Assembly (NCBI GenBank): GCA_963556695.1
Contig: CAUWAG010000017.1
Span: 1-64,000, forward strand
DNA from: Anthostomella pinea
Lineage: Eukaryota > Ascomycota > Sordariomycetes > Xylariales > Xylariaceae
Reading direction: 5' to 3'
DNA: 64,000 nt
The translations under genes and the position numbers were made by a program. The notes below the pieces were generated by a model, which ran no database searches, was not told the origin of the DNA, and saw only the letters and a list, made by a program, of their open reading frames with translations. Shown in pieces: positions 58,752-64,000 of this stretch; positions within the stretch are counted from its first letter, which is position 1; the number at the start of each line of letters is the position of its first letter.

Positions 58752-61700
58752 CTAGACAAGCACTGACTGCTCCGGCAGGTCTCCCGTTCCTCTAAACGAC
58801 TCATTCATTCGAGGATGAGGTAGGAATCCAGTCCGTTTCAAAGAGCTGATATTCTGTCGTATGGCCTTCGCCACAAGCATTTTGCTAGCAGCAGTTGTAT
58901 CACTCTTCCATCCGCACGTGAACGCGCCCTGTTCCTGGTCGAGGAAGAAATACAACGGCCACAGCGGATGGCCTTTGCCCTGCTGCTGGACGAAATGTCG
59001 GAGACAGGGCCACCACTGCGCCGAGTGAAGAGGTCGAAGGATGCATCGGAGTTCCTGACTTAGCAACTCCCACAGGCCTGCGAGATATATGCCGTCCATG
59101 ATTGTTGTTGTCACTTCGGCTGGATCGTCAATGATATGCGCGTTTGCTGGAGAGATGATGCCGCCGCTGCTCAAGACTGTTTGCGCGACCTGTTCCACAT
59201 CGCAAACAAATATCCACTCATTCTGCCGACTGCGACACATGATGCCGGCCTCTACGGCACCGGCCACGACCCTCCATATATAGTCGCGGGTGTTCGTAAC
59301 GCCCTTGGTCGGCGACCCGATGATATAGCCGGGCCGAACAACGCGAAGTCGATGACCGCCAACACTCGCAAACTCGTTAGCAAGGCTGGAGACAACGAGT
59401 TCCGAGACAAGTTTGCTCTGAGAGTAGCCTGTCGAGTTGGCCGCTTGCCTGATCCGGACGCATTCCGACGATTCCTCTGCTGGACTCAAACGCTGCCCGC
59501 CGGAGACATAGACGATATTGATTGGACATGGGCAATCGCAAACAGCCCGTAGGATCTCTGTGGTCGAGGAGACGTTGACGGGCTTCAGTTTCTCGTAGCA
59601 CAGGTTGTATCGGACCAAAGCGCCGTTGTGGATGATGGTGGTGATCCTTCCGCTAGTCAGGTTCTCCCAGTGCTTCTGGTCCAGGCCAAGTTGCGGTTGA
59701 GCCAAGTCCCCCGTCCAAACGACCACTCTTTCGTCCCATGCACTGTCCCACCGGTGCCCAGTGGCGAGGAGAGCCTGTCGCAGACGTCGAAACCCGTCTT
59801 GTTCGCTGCTGGCTTGGACAAGGACGTAGAGGTAGCGCAACGTAGGCTGTAAGAGCAGCTGACGAAACATTTCGATGCCAAGATAGCCGGTCGCTCCAGT
59901 TAGAAGGGCATTCTTGACGAAATCAGGAGACCCCTGGATGCCACCGATGACCGAGCTAGACTCCCGACGCAGCCGCTGAAGTAGTCGCTCGGTAGTTTCC
60001 CTCACCTCTTTCTCGAGGTCAACTGCCAGCACTAGGTCGTCCAAAGCTGCCGCCTGAACAGTCTTGGCCAGGGATCGAACGCTGACTCCGTCTTTGCTCA
60101 GATGCTCGATGCTCACTTTCGCACCATGTTCAGACTTCAACCAGGTCAACAGCGTCATGGCCTGGATGGAATCTATCCCGAGTCTGTCGAGTGGGACATC
60201 ACGATTCCGGATCATGTCCAGAGTGAGGAGATCAGCTAAGAAACTACTGATAGCGGCTGCAAGTGTCTCGTCTGGGACAAGAGGAGATACATCAGGCGCA
60301 GCGAGCGAAGAACATCTGATTGCACCTGGAAGTGAACATAGCAGCTCGTGGATCTTCTTGCGGTCGCTTTTCCCCGAGCCCGTTTGTGGGATTCGCTCAA
60401 TGACCAGCAACAGCGAAGGCACCATGTAGCTGGGGAGTTTCGAGCCCAGTGTCAAGTCGATTTGTGGAGACTCCAGCAGACGAAATGGACCGAATGCTTG
60501 ACTTTTCAAAGTATTGCCATTTGCAGCGGCGCTCCCAGGCTGCAGTACGCCCGCGAGCCGCTCCGCCAGCGGTCCCGAGCGGGGATACGCAGCAACTGCT
60601 CGTGTTATCGTCGATGGAAAGGAAGTGGTCAGATGGTATTCAATCTCCATCAGCTCGACGCGCTGGCCGTGGACCTTCACCTGTTGATCTGACCGCCCAA
60701 CAAAAACGAGCAAGCCGTCCGGATCCAGGTATGCCATGTCCGCCGTTCTGTAGAACCTGCGCGGTCCCTCATAACCTGGATAGGTAAAGGAACCATCCGT
60801 ACTCCATCGCAGGTCCTCCACGAAAGCGGCTTGCGTACGGACGGGATCCTTGAAATAGCACCGTGATAGAGTCGGCCCTTCAACCACGACCTCACCGGTC
60901 TCGCCAACGGAGGCCAGCCTGTGCGGATTTTGCGGATTGACAATCCAGCAGCGCGCTCCGTCCATGGCGCGACCAATTGTTGCTGCGGGCTTCGTGTGTC
61001 TGTCCTGAAACTCATATGCGGTGCAATTGCCGCTCTCAACTGGGCCGTAGCAGTTGATCAGGCGGACATGACCGAACCATCTTTCCAGATGCTCCTCTTG
61101 CACGGCCTCTCCAGCCAGGACCAGAGTCTTCAACGTGGGCACTTGGTGCGGGTAGAGGAGGTTGGCGACCGTTGCTGTGAGATCAGCCCAGTTCACCCGC
61201 GTCTGGTTGATGAAGCCGGCGAGATTGGCGCGGCGGTCGTCCTCACTGGGGATGCAGAGACAGCCGCCCCGTATGAGAGTGGTGTAGATGTCCATGGTCG
61301 AGACGTCAAAGGTATAGGCTGCGAACTGGAGCACGCGACAGCTCGAATCCACGTGGAGGCTTTTGGCGTGGCTCTGGAACAGCGTGCATATCGCTCCGTG
61401 TGGTTGTACCACTGCTTTCGGCCTTCCTGTCGAGCCCGAGGTGAATAATATGAAGGCTGCATTGTCCGGTGTCACGCTCGACATCGGCGCAGTAGGTGAA
61501 TGCGGCTCTGCTGGCGGAAACATGTCTTCTAGCTGAACCTTTGACGTTGGCACGCAAACAGCCGCATCTACAAGACCGTTGAAGCGGTTGACCCACTGCG
61601 CCGAAGTCAGGACTACCGAAACCTCCGCAATATCAACGATAGTCTTCAGCCTGTCCGTCGGATGTGCCCCATCCAACGTAACGAACGCACTCCCGGTCTT

Positions 61701-62667
61701 GAGAACGGCGAGCTCGGCGACAACAGCTGCGAATGACTTGTCGAAACAGATGCCAATGGCCGTCTCTGGTCCCGTCCGCTGGGGATACTCCCGTTGAAGG
61801 TATGCCGTCCCACGAACAGATCGCCTCGGCATCTGGCGTAGCGCGGGCTCGAGACGCGATCATCTCGTGGACACAGGAGTCGACTGCGGGTGGATAATTG
61901 CGGTTCAAGCTCCGCAGCTGCTGTCGGTCTCTCTCGCTCAGCAGATCCATCTCATTCACGGACGTAGATGGCCGAGCCGTCAAGGAAGTGATCTCGATGA
62001 GCGCTTTGTTTAGGGTCGCTGCCACGTTCTGCGCAACTGGTGTCTCGATCCCAGCGCCATATATCAAGCTAAGCTTCGGCAGCCCACAATGGAAGTCTGC
62101 GTCGACCACGAAGGCAAGCTGACTCGGCAAGCGAAACTTGGCTTGTTAGCTCATCCGCTTGAAGAAAGGGGGAGGAGGAAGTGAGAGCTTTCTTCGCTTA
62201 GTGGACACTTACCTGATTGGACGTGTCGGCTGCTGGTGTGCCCCTGTGGTCGTGTCTTTCTTCATCCGCACCATGGTAGCAGACACCCGTATTGACGGCA
62301 ACAGAAGTAGCTCCCCTCGAAATCCCTTCGGACGAGCAACGATAGCATCCTTGATGTTCTCCATGTAGCCCAGGAAAGGACTTGACTCCTCCATCAGACA
62401 AGTGAAGTACGACGAGGACTCGGTTGCAGCGATAGAGTCCAAAACTGCAAACGTGACACTGTCACTGCCAACATATCGACGAAGCACCAGTGCCCAGGCT
62501 GCATGGATGACTTGCTCCACAGTGACCCGGTGGGCCTGGCTGAAGGGGAGGAGAGCATCGTTGGGGGGCAGCTTGAGAATAATGCTCCCGCTGCCGCTGC
62601 CACTGCCGACCTCTTCCGAGTCAGCGGCAGTGGGCTGGCTTCGAATGGGAAAAAGGCAGGTAGGCAT
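58752..62667 (-). pseudogene. NRPS-like synthetase (partial C, A, T, thioester reductase), frame broken near the A-domain start
   Basis: From 61832 down, a 1026-codon frame holds most of an adenylation domain (A3 LFTSGSTGRPKA, A4 FDVSTMDIY, A5 NCYGPVES, A7 YRTADMAYLDPDG, A8 QQVKVHGQRVELMEIE, A10 SGKSDRK). A carrier domain (LGIDSIQA, phosphopantetheine Ser, near 60175) and an NAD(P)H thioester reductase (LLTGATGYLG near 59890; YSQSK near 59420) follow. Upstream fragments (61633-62130, 62213-62667) encode a truncated condensation-like domain (QVIHAAWALVLRRY) and the linker into the A domain (EAICSWDG). The join SWDG/AYLQREY near 61803 is out of frame and lacks about 15 residues, indicating a small deletion. 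The first intron (donor at 62212) also cannot be closed in frame with consensus sites. Intact homologues reduce carrier-bound acids to aldehydes or alcohols. Probably a pseudogene, or a 5'-trimmed gene. Confidence 0.8.
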
Positions 62668-63440
62668 CGTGCTTTACCTGACTATTGCTTGGGTTTAAAT
62701 AGGTATGTTGATTAGGTCTGTGCCGCAAAGACGTAACTCTAGGAGATGATGCCATATAGAATCGGTATTTATGTAGAGACAGGAAGGTGTGATATTTACA
62801 GCGAACAATACAACCCCTAGAGTGTTGGCAACCTCCTGCGCTCAACTGTCCCCCGGGACTTGGTGGCGGCACTCTGTATAGGGGGTTTCGATGGCGCGGA
62901 AGTCTCGATAGAGTCCGTGGGCCGAACTTTCATGTTGATCTCGCAGGCTCGATGCTGCTTGAGGAATGCTGCATTAGTCGCTAGGACTCAAGATCTAGGA
63001 TTCCGCATCTAGACCGTCGTTCAATAACTATGATGGCATCATGAAGCCATATTATCCTTGTTCGGGGATGCCACGCAGATATGTGAAGCCATTCCCATCG
63101 ACGCTGTCGATGAAAGGAGCAGTCAGCCGGCGCACGGCCACGTCAGCTACAGATAACACAAGCAACTATTTGCGAGCGAGCCAATGGGTTGCTATGTACC
63201 TGTACCTCGCCGTCGCCTTCCTGCCGAAAGAGGCTTGTCGAGACACCACAAGGCCAAGATGAAGTTGGAGCCTGCATACTGATATGGTGCGGTGAGATGA
63301 GCATGAAGTCGAGCATGAAGCGGACAAGGGGATAATTCGTATTCGCTTACGGATCACCGGTTCCATCCCGATGAAAGATGACGATTCAGAGGTTTGCTTA
63401 CGCGCAAAGTCATTATGATAGAATCTTGGGGCTATAACAT
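62668..63440. other. Intergenic region upstream of the NRPS-like gene
   Basis: About 770 bp with no supported gene; it should contain the promoter of the NRPS-like gene. Confidence 0.5.
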
Positions 63441-64000
63441 CTCACCCCCCCCTGCGGACCACCCCCCCACGGACCACTCCACACCACACCACTCTCATTC
63501 AGATGAAGCCATCTACAACCATCACAGTTGCTAAATACACTAAGGTCGTGGTGTTCTAACCATAATACAGCTCCCAAAATCCGATTCCGACCCTAAATCT
63601 TCACCAGGGACCTCTTGTGGGACCTCTTCGCCTGCAGCGGAGTCCCTATAGACCCTCCTGTTCCTCAGCTCCATTTTGGCCTCCCTTATGTTAGCCATTG
63701 TGACGAATCGTTCCCCTGGTGTTGGTTTGACTACTTTTCGAGTGGTATTAGCCTTTTTAGCCACTTGAGCCTCAAGCAGCTCATATTTGGCCCGTAGATT
63801 TGTAATGGTAACAGCCTGAACATCCATGGCCTTGCCAGCCTTCTGCACCAACAAGCGCTCAGAGGGCCCCCCAAAGAAAGGGTCCTTTCTTTCGAGCTTT
63901 CGAGCACTCTCCCGCAAAGCCCGGCTTCCAGAGGGTGTTGTGACAATGGTTTTAGCTACCATCTCGAGAAAATCTGGTGTTGTGGCTCGCTCAGAAGCCT
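63441..64000 (-). mobile_element. Edge of a third pogo-like transposon (window ends inside)
   Basis: C-rich sequence at 63441-63478 contains a doublet CGGACCA...CGGACCA 15 bp apart, similar in style to the TIRs of the two other elements. It precedes the 3' end of a transposase-like frame on the minus strand. The outer boundary and target duplication are not resolved, and the rest lies beyond the window. Confidence 0.55.
63540..63962 (-). CDS. C-terminal region of a pogo-like transposase (partial)
   Basis: 140 codons running toward the window end. They contain TTPSGSRALRESARKLERKD, a coiled-coil-like stretch (ITNLRAKYELLEAQVAKKA) and an Arg/Glu-rich segment before the stop at 63540. This layout is common at the C-terminus of fungal pogo/Fot1 transposases. 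The frame seems to continue past 63962, so the annotated Met is not the true start. The catalytic core is outside the window. Confidence 0.6.
   Translation of the reverse strand: MVAKTIVTTPSGSRALRESARKLERKDPFFGGPSERLLVQKAGKAMDVQAVTITNLRAKYELLEAQVAKKANTTRKVVKPTPGERFVTMANIREAKMELRNRRVYRDSAAGEEVPQEVPGEDLGSESDFGSCIMVRTPRP

Noticed and set aside
1..64000. Telomere or centromere signals
   Set aside because: No TTAGGG tandem array and no long satellite arrays were seen.

Overview
The window is nuclear DNA of a filamentous ascomycete. Short introns of about 50-90 bp with GT..AG ends, fungal gene families (class I hydrophobin, DAL5-type transporter, INO80, ARB1, FHIP) and pogo/Fot-type transposons all point that way. 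The ITS2/5.8S sequence, and ITS1 copies of an 11-nt unit built on TACCCTGTAG, place it most likely in the Xylariales (Xylariaceae or Hypoxylaceae).

Layout. 1-3862: the edge of an rDNA unit on the minus strand (28S 5' two-thirds, ITS2, 5.8S, ITS1, 18S 3' part). It carries two group I introns, one in 28S and one in 18S at the S1199 site. 18S stops abruptly at 3862 and is followed by a decayed Tad-type LINE (about 3960-7100). 7.7-18.6 kb: intact genes for a P450, a class 3 lipase, a DAL5-like transporter divergent from a membrane dipeptidase, and a class I hydrophobin. 18.6-27.6 kb: gene-poor DNA around one Ser/Thr-rich secreted protein. 27.6-37.8 kb: the conserved housekeeping genes INO80 and ARB1. 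39.4-51.4 kb: an aldehyde dehydrogenase, a P450, an MFS exporter, a SAM methyltransferase and a sulfotransferase-like gene. Each has at least one lesion (nonsense codon, frameshift or transposon insertion), so this looks like a dead accessory or biosynthetic cluster. 48.8-54.1 kb: two pogo-like DNA transposons and a solo LTR. 55.0-58.0 kb: an intact FHIP/RAI16 gene. 58.75-62.67 kb: an NRPS-like A-T-reductase gene with a broken N-terminal part. 63.4-64.0 kb: the edge of a third pogo-like element.

Housekeeping genes can be spliced into full-length proteins without repair. All lesions fall in accessory genes and transposons, which argues against a generally poor assembly, although single-base homopolymer errors remain possible for two genes. 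The most unusual signal is the 11-nt mini-hairpin (arms CTAC/GTAG, 3-nt loop). It occurs in ITS1, in ITS2 and inside both group I introns, as if it spreads through the non-conserved parts of the rDNA.
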